A DNA stretch of 64,000 nt from Albidovulum sp. (lineage in GTDB: Bacteria > Pseudomonadota > Alphaproteobacteria > Rhodobacterales > Rhodobacteraceae): the NCBI GenBank assembly GCA_030837825.1, contig JAUQYB010000033.1:1-64000 (forward strand), in the 5' to 3' direction. The notes under the pieces were generated by a model, which did not search any database, was not told the origin of the DNA, and saw nothing but the letters and a program-made list of their open reading frames with translations. A program made the position numbers and the translations under genes. Position 1 is the first letter of the stretch. Each line of letters begins with the position of its first letter. This document shows, piece after piece, positions 24,770 through 34,799 of the stretch.

Positions 24770-26173
24770 TCAGTCTAGCCTGACTCCTTCGCGGGTCAGT
24801 TGATCGGCCACGACCTGGATCGAGTCGCCAAGGACGCCGACCAGATCATCAACCTGATCCACGTCCAGAATGAGCGGCGGGGACAGGACATTCAGATGGG
24901 CGATCGGGCGCACCAGGACCCCGCGGGATTGGCACTCGTTGGCGATCCGCTTGCCGATGGCATGTTCCGGGGCCAAAAGCGCCTTCGTGGACTTGCTGGC
25001 GACGTTTTCCACGCAAAGCATGAAATGGCTGCCGCGCACATCGCCGACCAGGGGAAGCGCGGAAAGGTCGCGCAGCCGCTTCTCGAAATAGGGACCGACC
25101 TTGCGGACGTGGCCACAGATGTCCTCGCGCTCCATGATCTCGATGTTCTTAAGGCCGGCGGCGCAGCAAACCGGATGGCCGGAATAGGTGAAGCCGTGGG
25201 TGAACATCGCACCGGCCGCCTGCGGCACGCTCAGCACGTCATAGATGTCGTCCGAGATGATGTTGGCCGACAGCGGCGCATAGGCCGAGGACATGCCCTT
25301 CGCCGCTGTGATGATGTCGGGCACCATGCCGAAGACGTCTTCGGACGCGAAGAAATGGCCCAGCCGGCCGAAGGCGGTGACCACCTCGTCGGCGACGTAG
25401 AGCACGCCGTATTCCCGGCAGACCTTCGCCATCGCGGCATGATAGCCTTTCGGCGCGACGATGACGCCGCCCGCGCCCTGGATCGGCTCGGCGAAGAAGG
25501 CGGCAACGGTCTCGGGACCAAGCTCCTCGATCTTGGCGCGGAATTCGGCGACCAGTTCGGCGAGGAATGCTTCCTCGGTCATGCCGTCGGGGCGACGATA
25601 GGTGTTGGGCGATGAGACGCGGTGGATCAACCCGTCGGCCACCAGATCGAAGCCGATATGATCGAAGGCCACACCGGTCATCGACATCGTCAGATAGGTG
25701 CTGCCGTGATAGCTGTCGTGGCGGGTGATGATCTTCTTCTTGAGCGGCTTGCCGAGGCGGTTGAAGTAGAAATGGATCATCCGCACCGCGGTATCGTTCG
25801 ATTCCGATCCGCCCAGCCCGTAGAAGACATGGTTCAGCGGCCCGGGGGCCAGTTCCGCCAGCTTCGCCGCCAATTGCGCGGCCGGAACCGAAGTGTGATG
25901 GCCGAAGGAGGAATAATACACCATCTGCCGCGCCTGCGCGGCAATGGCATCGGCCATTTCGTCACGTCCGTAGCCGATGTTCACGCACCAGAGCCCGCCG
26001 ATCCCGTCCAGATACCGCTGGCCCTCGCTGTCGGTCACATAGGCGCCTTCGGCCCCCGTCAGGATCATCGAGCCGGTGGACTTGAACGTAGAGAAGTCGG
26101 TAAACGGATGGAAATGGTGGTTCAGGTCTTGCTGCCGGATCTTGTCGGCATCGTAGTTGGGTCGCAGGTCCAT
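24770..26173 (-). CDS. Class III PLP-dependent aminotransferase (omega-amino acid type)
   Basis: 467 residues from ATG 26173 after GGAGACC. Class III features are GLGGSESNDTAVRM (cofactor phosphate binding), DSYHGST, FAEPIQGAGGVI, YVADEVVTAFGR with the PLP-ring Asp, and the Schiff-base Lys in ITAAKGMSSAYAPL. It transfers an amino group from an omega-amino acid, diamine or amine to pyruvate or another keto acid. It stands alone between the LuxR gene and the hydratase gene with intergenic gaps of 93 and 133 bp. The substrate cannot be read from sequence. Confidence 0.92.
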   Translation of the reverse strand: MDLRPNYDADKIRQQDLNHHFHPFTDFSTFKSTGSMILTGAEGAYVTDSEGQRYLDGIGGLWCVNIGYGRDEMADAIAAQARQMVYYSSFGHHTSVPAAQLAAKLAELAPGPLNHVFYGLGGSESNDTAVRMIHFYFNRLGKPLKKKIITRHDSYHGSTYLTMSMTGVAFDHIGFDLVADGLIHRVSSPNTYRRPDGMTEEAFLAELVAEFRAKIEELGPETVAAFFAEPIQGAGGVIVAPKGYHAAMAKVCREYGVLYVADEVVTAFGRLGHFFASEDVFGMVPDIITAAKGMSSAYAPLSANIISDDIYDVLSVPQAAGAMFTHGFTYSGHPVCCAAGLKNIEIMEREDICGHVRKVGPYFEKRLRDLSALPLVGDVRGSHFMLCVENVASKSTKALLAPEHAIGKRIANECQSRGVLVRPIAHLNVLSPPLILDVDQVDDLVGVLGDSIQVVADQLTREGVRLD

Positions 26174-26306
26174 CTTGGTCTCCGCAGTTTCTGTGCCGAG
26201 TATTCCCGCCCGGAGGGACGCGGCAAATAACCCCAAAGAGTAGGTTTGAAACGGCGCGCCAGCCCGCAGCCGCGCCCTGCCGGCCCGCGCGTCACCGTCG
26301 TGCCGG

Positions 26307-27251
26307 TCACGTCCCTTCGGGCCGGAGGAAGACGGCGGAGGCGCGCACCACCGGCTCGGCCCCGCGCAGGCAGTCGAGCGCCAGTTCCACCGTCGGCCCC
26401 TCACCGCTCTCGCCGAATCCGGTGATGCGGCCCTGACAGGTCAGCGCGTCGCCGGGCCAGACCGTCGTCAGGAAGCGGGCGCGGAAGAACCGGACGTTTC
26501 CGGGGCTCAGCCAGTGCGCGGCATAGGCGCCGAGCACGCCGGCGTGGTGCATCCCGACGGAGATGAAGTCGGCCATGCCGTGCGCACGGGCGGCGAGCGT
26601 GTCGTGATGGCCGGGCGAATCCTCGCCCGAGGCGCACTGGTAGCGGATCATGTCGGTCAGCGTCAGCGCCGGCAGGTCGACGGGGCCGGGGCCGTCGCCG
26701 ATCGACAGGGGACCGAGGGCGGACCTCACCGCGTCAAGCTGGTTCCGCGCCTCGCTCCGGTGCAGCCAGGGCCGGTGCTTCGGCCCGCCCGCCGCTTCGC
26801 CGCCCGCTCCATCGCGGCGCTCGGGCCGGATCGAGGTGGGCATCCAGCGGGCGACGAGCCGCCCCGCCGCGTCGCGGAACTCCGTCCGCATGACGAAGAA
26901 CTCCAGCCGTCCGCCGGCGCGCCCGGTCTTGAAGAAGTGATCGGCAACCTCGGTCGAGGCCGTCAGCACGTCCCCCACCCTCGGAGGCGGCCCGAAAAAC
27001 TCGAACGACTGTTCCCCGTCGGTCGTGCCCAGACAGTCGATCGCGGCAAGGGCCGAGCCTTCGGGCGCGCGTTCGAGGATATAGCCCCAGTGATAGCCCG
27101 CCATGACGAGGAAGGTCGGCGGCACCACTGCCCGCGGGTCGTCGAGCCATGCCGGAAGCGTGGAGTAGAGCGAACGTGCGAACTGCCGGATTGCCCCCCA
27201 TTCGATGTGCACCCGGTAGTCCGGGCCCCTCAGCCCCTTGATCGTCTCCAT
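26307..27251 (-). CDS. FAS1-like / MaoC hot-dog hydratase-dehydratase
   Basis: 314 residues with two hot-dog modules. The N-terminal module is a FAS1-like dehydratase domain (YHWGYILERAPEG, FEFFGPPPRVGDVLTA). The C-terminal module resembles MaoC (DTLAARAHGMADFISVGMHHAGVLGAY, FRARFLTTVWPGDALTC). Relatives such as mesaconyl-C4-CoA hydratase add or remove water on short CoA esters. It begins 1 bp after the acyl-CoA synthetase stop in the same operon, so it likely acts on the CoA ester that enzyme makes. Confidence 0.8.
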   Translation of the reverse strand: METIKGLRGPDYRVHIEWGAIRQFARSLYSTLPAWLDDPRAVVPPTFLVMAGYHWGYILERAPEGSALAAIDCLGTTDGEQSFEFFGPPPRVGDVLTASTEVADHFFKTGRAGGRLEFFVMRTEFRDAAGRLVARWMPTSIRPERRDGAGGEAAGGPKHRPWLHRSEARNQLDAVRSALGPLSIGDGPGPVDLPALTLTDMIRYQCASGEDSPGHHDTLAARAHGMADFISVGMHHAGVLGAYAAHWLSPGNVRFFRARFLTTVWPGDALTCQGRITGFGESGEGPTVELALDCLRGAEPVVRASAVFLRPEGT

Positions 27252-27252
27252 C

Positions 27253-29340
27253 TCAGGCCCCGCTTTCGATCAGCGCATCCACCGCCACCACCCGCCCGTC
27301 CCGCGCGACGATGACCGGGTTGAGGTCGAGCGCGGCGAGTGTCTCCCGGTTGGCGATGGCGAAGGCTGCGACCGCCTCGGCAATGTCACCGACGCGGGCC
27401 CGGGCCGCCGGATCGAGGCCCGCTGTCACCCCAAGACCCGCCAGCGCCAGGTCGATCGCACCGCGCGCAACCGGCAGCAACAGCGCCACGGCATTCCTTG
27501 CGGTCTCGACATCGACCCCGCCCTGCCCGAGGATCAGCGCGTGGCCGTAGATCCGGCTCGACTTGATGCCGACGATGACCTCCACCTCCGCCCCCGCCAC
27601 CATCTCCTCGACCAGATAGCCATCGGGCGCGATGCCCGCCTCGCCGAACCGGGCCGCCATCGCCGCAAGCGCCGCCTCAGCCGCCGGTTCGCCGGACAAG
27701 CCGACCGCGACCGCGCCGAACCGGTTCTTGTGCGGGACGGCGGCGGATATTCCTTTCAGCACAACCGGAAAGCCGATCTGGCGGGCGGCCGCGGCAACCT
27801 CTTCGGCGCCGACAAAATGGCGCCGCGGAAACGGAATGCCCGCAGTTTCCAGAACCGCCTTCGACTCCACTTCGTCGAGAACACGGGTCGTCGCGAATGG
27901 CGGGGCCGGTGGCAGGATCGCAAGGTCCTGCTGCGCGCCGTCGCGGCGCGCGCCGTGGTGGCTGGCGGCAGCGATGGCCGAGACCGCGTCCTCCAGCCCC
28001 TGGAGCGCGGCGATCCCTGCCTCGCGGCAGAGCCGGTGGACATCGGCGGACATCTCGTCCGGCATGGTCGCAACGATGGCGGCCGGCGTGGCGGTTTCCC
28101 GCGTCGCCCGGATCCAGGCGCGAAGCGTCGGACTGCCCCCCTGGCCATCACCGCCGTCGGTGTTCATCACCGCGACGTCGTAGCCGTCCTGAAGCATGGT
28201 CCGGAAACATTCGAACAGGGCTGGCTCGTTCTCCATCGAAAGGACGTCCATGCCGGTGTAATAGGCGTTGTGGTCCAATGGGTTCGACACATGGGCGAAT
28301 TCCGGCAGTTGCGGGCGCAGCGCCGCCGCGACTCCGTCCGATACCGGCGGAAGGGCGATCCCGTGATCGAAGGCCGCATCGGCGAAAAGCGCCCGCGCCG
28401 CGCCGCTTGCCGTCAGCACCGCCATCCGGTTGCCGCCGATCCGGTCGCCCCAGGTGCCGAGCGCCTTGAGCGTCTCGAAAAGCTGCGGCAGGCTGCGGAC
28501 CCGGGTGAATCCGAGCCGCTCGCAGAGCGCGTCGAAGAGATCGTCGTCGCCGGCCAGCGCCCCGGTATGGGTCAGCGCCATCTCGGCACCGAGCGCGCTG
28601 CGTCCGCTTTTCAGCACCACCACCGGCAGGTTGCGCCGGCGGGTGACTTCGGCCGCCCCGGCCAGCGCGGCCACATCACCCGGCCCTTCCATGAAGATGC
28701 CGATGGCGGTGACACGCGGGTCCTCGCCCAGCACCGCCAGCCAGTCCGCCACATCGAGCAGCACCTGGTTGCCGGTCGAGGCGATCACCGCCGGCGCCAG
28801 TCCGCGCCGGTCACGCACGAACGCATAGGCGATGCCGCCCGACTGCGAGATGATGGCGGGGCCGCGGTCCAGGGGCGCCGGGTCGTGATCCTCCATCGGC
28901 CACAGCGCCAGCCGGTCGAGCCGGTTCAGGAGACCGTTGGAATTCGGCCCCGCCACGGCAAGGTCTCCGGCAGCGGCGACAAGGTCGGTCTGGAGGCGCT
29001 TGCCCTCCTCGCCCATCTCGCCGAAGCCCGCCGCGAAGCAGACCGCGCCCCCTGCCCCGCGCGCGGCAAGACTGCGGACGGCCTCGACCGTCAGCCTGCG
29101 GTTGACGCTCAGGAAGGCGGCGTCGGGCGCCTCGGGCAGGTCGGCGATCGTCGGCACGCAAGGAATGCCGCCGATTTCCCGCTGGAACGGGTTCACCATC
29201 CGGATGTCGCCGCCGAAGCCCGCCTTGCGCAGCATCGCGATCGAGGGCGCCAGCGTTCTTCCTCCGACAAGGGCGACCGTGCGAGGGTTCAGCAGGCGCT
29301 TCAGATTGGCCCTGCGTGCCTGTTTTGCATGAATGTCCAT
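27253..29340 (-). CDS. Acyl-CoA synthetase (ADP-forming), fused alpha-beta type
   Basis: 695 residues. The order is a CoA-binding Rossmann domain (about 1-140, VALVGGRTLAPS), succinyl-CoA-ligase-like flavodoxin domains (about 150-450) containing the phospho-His segment LTHTGALAGDDDLFDA, and a C-terminal ATP-grasp domain (about 470-695, FPVVLKGISAAVPHKNRFGAV). The family converts an organic acid, CoA and ATP to acyl-CoA, ADP and phosphate. It is preceded by an oligopeptide-type binding-protein gene and followed by the hydratase. Together they suggest uptake and activation of an organic acid. Confidence 0.9.
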   Translation of the reverse strand: MDIHAKQARRANLKRLLNPRTVALVGGRTLAPSIAMLRKAGFGGDIRMVNPFQREIGGIPCVPTIADLPEAPDAAFLSVNRRLTVEAVRSLAARGAGGAVCFAAGFGEMGEEGKRLQTDLVAAAGDLAVAGPNSNGLLNRLDRLALWPMEDHDPAPLDRGPAIISQSGGIAYAFVRDRRGLAPAVIASTGNQVLLDVADWLAVLGEDPRVTAIGIFMEGPGDVAALAGAAEVTRRRNLPVVVLKSGRSALGAEMALTHTGALAGDDDLFDALCERLGFTRVRSLPQLFETLKALGTWGDRIGGNRMAVLTASGAARALFADAAFDHGIALPPVSDGVAAALRPQLPEFAHVSNPLDHNAYYTGMDVLSMENEPALFECFRTMLQDGYDVAVMNTDGGDGQGGSPTLRAWIRATRETATPAAIVATMPDEMSADVHRLCREAGIAALQGLEDAVSAIAAASHHGARRDGAQQDLAILPPAPPFATTRVLDEVESKAVLETAGIPFPRRHFVGAEEVAAAARQIGFPVVLKGISAAVPHKNRFGAVAVGLSGEPAAEAALAAMAARFGEAGIAPDGYLVEEMVAGAEVEVIVGIKSSRIYGHALILGQGGVDVETARNAVALLLPVARGAIDLALAGLGVTAGLDPAARARVGDIAEAVAAFAIANRETLAALDLNPVIVARDGRVVAVDALIESGA

Positions 29341-29447
29341 GACCTTGCGGGCCTCCAGGCAACGCCATTCCGTCCGGCAAAAGCCGGCCCGGCAATGTCT
29401 GTCATCGGGAAAGGGGGTCCGGCGGGATGCCGGACCGCCCTGTCAGA

Positions 29448-31019
29448 TCATGCGAACCACCAGCGTTCGCCGCACTTCGAGCCGTCGAGCCCGGAGACCG
29501 AACTGATGTGCTCGCCGCGCTGCACGGTGGCGCTGCGCACCGACACGTAGTTGGCATACATCGGCACGATGACGCCGCCGTCGTCGGAGACGAGCTTCTG
29601 CATCTCGCCATACATCCCCCGCCGCTTGGCATCGTCAAGCTCGGCGCGGGCGGCCAGCAGGAGCTTGTCGAACTCCGGGTTCTTCCAGTGCGTGTCGTTC
29701 CACGCCGCGTCGGAGGCATAGACCTGGGTGAACATCCAGTCCTCGGTCGGCCGGCCCTGCCAGAAGCAGGTCACGAAGGGCTTCACCGTCCAGACGTTCG
29801 ACCAGAAGCCGTCGTTCGGCTCGCGGATCACGTTGATGGTGATGCCGGCCTTCGCCGCCTGCTCGGCATAGAGGATGGCGGTGTCGACCGCGCCCTGGAA
29901 GGCGGCGTCGGCGGCGTGCAGGTCGACCGTCAGCCCCTCCATCCCGGCCTTCTTCAGGTGGAACTTCGCCTGCTCCGGGTCATAGGCCCGCTGCGGCAGG
30001 TCGGCCGCAAAGTAGCGGTTGGCAGGTGCGATCGGATGGTCATTGCCGATCCGGCCATGACCGTGGAGGATCTTCTGCACCATCTCCTCGCGGTCGATGG
30101 CGAGCTTCAGCGCCAGCCGGACGTCGAGGTTGTCGAAGGGCGCCACGTCGCAGAACATCGGCAGGGTGAAATGCTGCGTGCCGGTCACCTCGTCGACGAT
30201 CAGGTCAGACCGGTCTGCCAGCCTGCCGACGGTGGCGATGTCGGCCCGGTCGATGACGTCAAGCTCGCCCGTCATCACCCCGTTCATCCGCGCCGCCACA
30301 TCATCGATGGCGAGGATCTCGACCTCGTCGAACCAGGCGGCATTGCTCTTCCAGTAGTCCGCCCGCCGTGCCAGCAGCGCCCGCGCGCCGACCGCATATT
30401 CCGCGACCGTATAGCCGCCGGTGCCGATCCGCTGGTCCCAATCGACCTTGCCGTCATCCCCCGCCGCGCCGATGACGAGGTGATAGTCGGCAAGCAGGTA
30501 GGGAAAGTCCGCGTTCGCCGCGTCGAGCGTCACCACCACCGCGTTGCCGTCGACCGCGAGGTCGGTGATCGCGGCAACGATCGGCTTGGCCGCCGACTTC
30601 GACTCCTCCCCCCGGTGATGGTCGAGCGAGGCGACCACGTCGGCCGGCGCCAGCGTCCGGCCGTTGGAGAAGGTGACGCCCTGACGGATGTTGAACCGCC
30701 AGACCTTGCCGCCCTCGGCGGGCTCGAAGCTCTCGGCCAGTTCGGGCGTCAGCGTCCCGTCCGGCGCGATCTCGACGAGGTTGTTGTAGACGCAGCCGAA
30801 GCCGGCGAGATTCATGATGGCGCTGTGCCCCCAGCTCGCCGGATCCCAGCTTTCCGATGCGTTCGCACCCGATGCGCCGATCCGCAGGCGGCCGCCGCGC
30901 TTGGGCTCGGCGGCGCGGACCCGCGACCCGGCCGAGGCAAGCACGGCACCCGCACCCGCAGCCACCGCAAGCTGGCCGAACCTCCGCCGCGAGATGCGTC
31001 CGAACATGTCCGTTCTCAT
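29448..31019 (-). CDS. ABC transporter solute-binding protein (SBP_bac_5, oligopeptide/nickel type)
   Basis: 523 residues from ATG 31019, chosen for its ribosome site (GGGAGG) and a Tat signal RISRRRFGQLAVAAGAGAVL. The mature protein has the family-5 pattern (KRGGRLRIG, FNIRQGVTFSNGRTLAPADVV). No permease or ATPase gene accompanies it, which is unusual; partners must be encoded elsewhere or lost. A LysR gene is divergently transcribed 130 bp away and probably controls this unit. Confidence 0.9.
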   Translation of the reverse strand: MRTDMFGRISRRRFGQLAVAAGAGAVLASAGSRVRAAEPKRGGRLRIGASGANASESWDPASWGHSAIMNLAGFGCVYNNLVEIAPDGTLTPELAESFEPAEGGKVWRFNIRQGVTFSNGRTLAPADVVASLDHHRGEESKSAAKPIVAAITDLAVDGNAVVVTLDAANADFPYLLADYHLVIGAAGDDGKVDWDQRIGTGGYTVAEYAVGARALLARRADYWKSNAAWFDEVEILAIDDVAARMNGVMTGELDVIDRADIATVGRLADRSDLIVDEVTGTQHFTLPMFCDVAPFDNLDVRLALKLAIDREEMVQKILHGHGRIGNDHPIAPANRYFAADLPQRAYDPEQAKFHLKKAGMEGLTVDLHAADAAFQGAVDTAILYAEQAAKAGITINVIREPNDGFWSNVWTVKPFVTCFWQGRPTEDWMFTQVYASDAAWNDTHWKNPEFDKLLLAARAELDDAKRRGMYGEMQKLVSDDGGVIVPMYANYVSVRSATVQRGEHISSVSGLDGSKCGERWWFA

Positions 31020-31149
31020 GTCTACCTCCCATGTGCCGCCCTCTGCGCCCGGTGCCGGCATGGCGGTTGGATCGAAGCAGACCACAAGCTTGCCATTCCG
31101 ACAAATACGAGTTTTCATTCATGATATACGCCGGGGATATGGGTGTGCC

Positions 31150-32043
31150 ATGCTGGGCCTGCGCGAGATCGAGGCATTCCGCGTCGCCATGACCAGCGGC
31201 TCGTTCTCCGCGGCGGCGCGGCTTCTCAACACCTCGCAACCCAACGTGACGCGCCTCATCGTCAGCATGGAGCGGAAGCTCGGCTATCCGCTCTTCCTCA
31301 GGCGCAGCCGCGGCGTGACACCGACGGCAGAGGCCGAAATCCTCTATGGCGAGGTCGAACGATCCTTTCAGGGCCTCGGCGCGATCTCGCGCGTGGCCGA
31401 GGAGATCGGCCAGTTCCGCAACGCCCATCTGTCGATCGGTGCGCTTCCGGCGATGCTGCTCGAGATCGTGCCGCGGGCGCTGGCGGAATGGCGCGGGCAC
31501 CACGGTGATCTGTCGTTCACGGTGGAGCCGCGGGAATCCGAGCGGATCATCCACTGGGTCCGCGCCCGGCGGTTCGACCTCGGGCTCGCGAGCCCCGTCC
31601 TCGATACCGGCGACATCGACACCCTCGCCCGCCGACGGCTGCCCTATGTCGCGATGGCCGCCCCCGGCGCCGGGCCGATCGGCGGCCGCGACGGGCCGAT
31701 CGACCTCGCCACGCTCGCCACCCTGCCCCTGATCGTGCCGAGCATCCCCTATTTCCTCGGCATCTGCGGCGATCCAGACCTGCGCACCGTGATCCGGCAA
31801 TCGGCCCGGATGGATGCCTTCGGGTCGCAGACGGCGGCACAGATGGCGATGGAAGGCGTCGGCATCGCGCTGGCCGATCCGTTCACCGCCCGGTATTTCC
31901 GGCGCCGCTTCGGCGCGGTCGTCCAGCCCGTCGAACGCGCCCCCTGCTACGAGATCGCCTTGTTCGCGCCGCGCCATCCGGTGCACGCGCGTGTCGCGGT
32001 CCGCTTCGGCGAGATGCTGAGCCGGGCCATTGCGGCGGTGTGA
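31150..32043 (+). CDS. LysR-family transcriptional regulator
   Basis: 297 residues. The N-terminal winged helix-turn-helix is REIEAFRVAMTSGSFSAAARLLNTSQPNVTRLI (about 4-36). A periplasmic-binding-like effector domain follows (about 90-295). It is divergent from the binding-protein/acyl-CoA synthetase/hydratase unit across a 130-bp AT-richer gap that contains TTCATGATATACG, a T-N11-A-like context. It is the likely activator of that unit in response to its substrate. Confidence 0.9.
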   Translation: MLGLREIEAFRVAMTSGSFSAAARLLNTSQPNVTRLIVSMERKLGYPLFLRRSRGVTPTAEAEILYGEVERSFQGLGAISRVAEEIGQFRNAHLSIGALPAMLLEIVPRALAEWRGHHGDLSFTVEPRESERIIHWVRARRFDLGLASPVLDTGDIDTLARRRLPYVAMAAPGAGPIGGRDGPIDLATLATLPLIVPSIPYFLGICGDPDLRTVIRQSARMDAFGSQTAAQMAMEGVGIALADPFTARYFRRRFGAVVQPVERAPCYEIALFAPRHPVHARVAVRFGEMLSRAIAAV

Positions 32044-32141
32044 TCCCGCAGCCCGGGGTCGCCGCATCTTGGCGGCGCGCCGGGTTGCGGGCAGTATCCG
32101 GCCCGGGCGCGTCCCGGCGCCCGCCAGCAAGGGGCAACCGC

Positions 32142-33032
32142 ATGACCGCCATCATCGCCAACGGCATCGCCATCGAGGTCGAACGGCACGGCCCGCCGTC
32201 GGCGGTGCCGCTTCTTCTTGTCCGCGGCCTCGGATCGCAGCTCATCCACTGGCCCGCAGCGCTGATCGACGGTTTCTTGCGCAAGGGCTTCCACGTCATC
32301 ACCTACGACAACCGCGATGCCGGCCTGTCGCAGAAGTTCGCCGCCGCCGGCCGGCCGGACCTCGCGGCGATCCAGGCGCGGCTCGCGGCGGGGGAGCCGG
32401 TATCGGCGCCCTACCGGATCGAGGACATGGCCGCCGACGGGATCGGCGTGCTCGACGCGCTGGGGATCGCGGCCGCCCATGTCCTCGGCATCTCGATGGG
32501 CGGAATGATCGTGCAGCAGATGGCGCTCGACCACCCCGGGCGGCTCCTCAGCGCAACCATCGTCATGTCCTCCTCCGGCGCGCCCGGCCTGCCACCCGCC
32601 ACGCCCGAGGCCGAGGCGATGCTGCTGGCCGAGCCCGACGATCCTTCCGACCGCGCCTCGATCATCGCCCACACGCTGCGCGGCGACCGCGTCTGGGGCA
32701 GCCCGGGCTTCCCCTTCGACGAAGCCGAAAGGCGGGCGCTGATCGGCCGCGCGCTCGACCGCTGCCATTGCCCGGATGGCGTCACCCGGCAATATGCCGC
32801 GGTACTCGCCAGCCGCGGCCGCCGCTTTACCCGGCTGGGCGAAGTCCGGGTGCCGGTGCTGGTCATCCACGGCACCGACGACACCCTGCTGCCGCTCGCC
32901 CACGGCCGCGACATCGCCGCCCGCATCCCCGGCGCGAAGCTGGTCGAGGTCGAGGGCATGGGCCATGACCTCGAAGGCGGAATTTCCGCGATCATCGTCA
33001 CGGCGGTGGGGAATTTCGTCGGGGGACTCTGA
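32142..33032 (+). CDS. Alpha/beta-fold hydrolase
   Basis: 296 residues. The oxyanion region is LVRGLGSQLIHWP (about 26-38), the nucleophile elbow GISMGGM (Ser near 117), the acid GTDDTLLP (about 249-256) and the base His in EGMGHDL (about 276). A helical cap lies between. Such enzymes hydrolyse esters, lactones or C-C bonds in catabolism. It lies 98 bp after the LysR gene. No substrate can be read. Confidence 0.88.
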   Translation: MTAIIANGIAIEVERHGPPSAVPLLLVRGLGSQLIHWPAALIDGFLRKGFHVITYDNRDAGLSQKFAAAGRPDLAAIQARLAAGEPVSAPYRIEDMAADGIGVLDALGIAAAHVLGISMGGMIVQQMALDHPGRLLSATIVMSSSGAPGLPPATPEAEAMLLAEPDDPSDRASIIAHTLRGDRVWGSPGFPFDEAERRALIGRALDRCHCPDGVTRQYAAVLASRGRRFTRLGEVRVPVLVIHGTDDTLLPLAHGRDIAARIPGAKLVEVEGMGHDLEGGISAIIVTAVGNFVGGL

Positions 33033-33280
33033 CGAGGGCGAGGTGCCCGGCAGCACGGGTCTTCGAGACTGCGGGCGGTTCCGGAGCGCCTCAACACCGC
33101 AACCGGCCCAAGAGTTCTGCGTCATCAGCGGCCGGTGTCCTCCCCGGGGGAAGGAACGGACTGTGCGAGACCACAGAGCCGGGTCGCTTCAGGCTTGGTC
33201 CTGATGATGCGTCGGGGCAGGGTGTCGCCCCTCGGCCCCGACGCGGGTGATGCAGGCGCGCGACGTCCGGGCGCCGGAGC

Positions 33281-33553
33281 TCGACTTATCCCGCGGGGGC
33301 GGGGGAGACTGATGGCGGCCAGCGCGCCTGCAGGCGATCCGCGACTCATCCCCGCGGGTGCGGGGAACACACCGCGCTGCCCGACCTGCCCGCTGTGACC
33401 GACGGTTCATCCCCGCGGGTGCGGGGAACACGCGGCCCCTGCCTACTACGGCGGCGCCCCGCACGGTTCATCCCCGCGGGTGCGGGGAACACACGGCAAT
33501 GTCGAAGAGCGTCTGCACCAGCGGCGGTTCGTCCCCGCGGGTGCGGGGAACAC
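33281..33553 (-). CRISPR. Orphan type I-E CRISPR array, five repeats and four spacers
   Basis: 29-bp repeats lie at 33281-33309 (degenerate), 33342-33370, 33403-33431, 33464-33492 and 33525-33553, each separated by 32-bp spacers, an exact 61-bp period. The core CCCCGCGGGTGCGGGGAACAC matches the type I-E (Cse) repeat family. Read on the minus strand the repeats begin GTGTTCCCCGC, so a leader would lie beyond 33553 and the decayed repeat is at the old end, as usual. No leader-like sequence and no cas3-cse-cas1-cas2 genes are present. Spacers are 33310-33341, 33371-33402, 33432-33463 and 33493-33524. Confidence 0.95.
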
Positions 33554-33594
33554 GTGCTGGCCTTCGACGAGTTGACCGGCGGCAGCGCTCTATC

Positions 33595-34799
33595 TCAGCC
33601 ACATCCGCCTGTCGCGCAGCCCGGCGGTCCAGGCAGGACGCTGTGGATGCCGGGCTCGGTGGCGGCGCTTTCGGTCCGGCCCGGCTTTGCTTCATCCCCC
33701 TCCGGCCGCTCCGCCAGGCGATCGGCGACCAGCCTCTCCATGTAACCCAGCGCGGATTCCACCTGCCCAGCATCGGCCGCCTGGCCGGTCTTATCGCTGA
33801 ACATCTGGCGCAAGGAAAGCCGAAGCGCGTGCATCGGCTGCCGCAGGTCGTGGACGGTGTCCTTGACGCTTTCCTCGCGCCGCCGGGCGCGCGCGGCGAC
33901 CTGCGCATAGCTCTCCTCCAACAGCGCCAGTCGCTGCCCGAGCGCGACGTTGCGCTGCGCATGGGCCAGCGTCTCGTCCATCGCGGTCTGGCGCGGGTGT
34001 TTGTAGCGGTCGAAAATCACCAGCCCCATCATCAGCGCGTCGAACAGCAGCGCCAGCCGGAACGCGTCATAGGTGGTGATGAAGGCCGGCTCGTATCCGA
34101 AGCCATAGCGCGCGGTGAACAGGACGGCGGGGATGAGGCCCGCGCACCAGGCGAAAAGGTAGAAGCGGACCTAGCGGAACCGCTTCAGCGCCGCGGTGAT
34201 GCCCGCGGCCAGAAAGGTCAGCGTGCTGACCGAGATCATCAGGACCAGAAGCCGTTTGAGAAGCTGCGGGTCGGTGGCCCAGAGGATGAGGTCGGTCGCC
34301 AGCACCAGGCCGACGACGGCCAGAAGCAGGCGATGGATGACCGGGTGGTAGCGGCGGGTCTGCAGGAAGGTAATGGCGAAGAGGCCCCCGAACACCATCA
34401 CCCCCGATCCGGCCACCACCGTATGGAATTGAAGCGCGGCAGGTCCGGCCAGACATGCTGAAACGCCGTGCCATCGGCATGCGCCACATAGGTCAGGACC
34501 GACAGCAGATAGGCGGCATAGGCCGCGAAGACCGGCTGGCGCAACACCGCAAGCGCGACGCTCGCCAGCGCGATCATCACCAGCATCATGCCATAGAAGG
34601 CATAGTTCTTCGCCGCGCTCAGCCCCACCTGCGCGGCGAAGCTGTCCGGCGTTTCCACCGACATCGACAGCCGCGAGGAGCCCTGCGAGCAGTAGGAGAC
34701 GACCAGCGTCGCCGCCTCGCCCGGCGCCAGTTCGAAGGGCGCGATCATCTGCGGATCGTCGATCGGCCGCGCGCCGAAGGGGCTATCCTCGGGATGGCG
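33595..34799 (-). pseudogene. 7TM-DISM sensor histidine kinase fragment, truncated at both ends and frameshifted
   Basis: Three minus-strand frames join into one decayed protein. 34799-34398 encodes an extracellular 7TMR-DISM2-like piece and first helices (KNYAFYGMMLVMIALASV). 34419-34171 carries further membrane helices after a frameshift near 34415 and ends at a stop. 34170-33595 continues with more helices, a coiled segment and a HisKA-like phospho-acceptor segment HDLRQPMHALRLSL. The ATP-binding domain is missing at the array side, and the N-terminus is missing where it meets a LysE fragment. Confidence 0.75.

Noticed and set aside
33132..33160. Possible further CRISPR repeat upstream of the array
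   Set aside because: Only a short CCCCGGGGG-like similarity and not on the 61-bp period.
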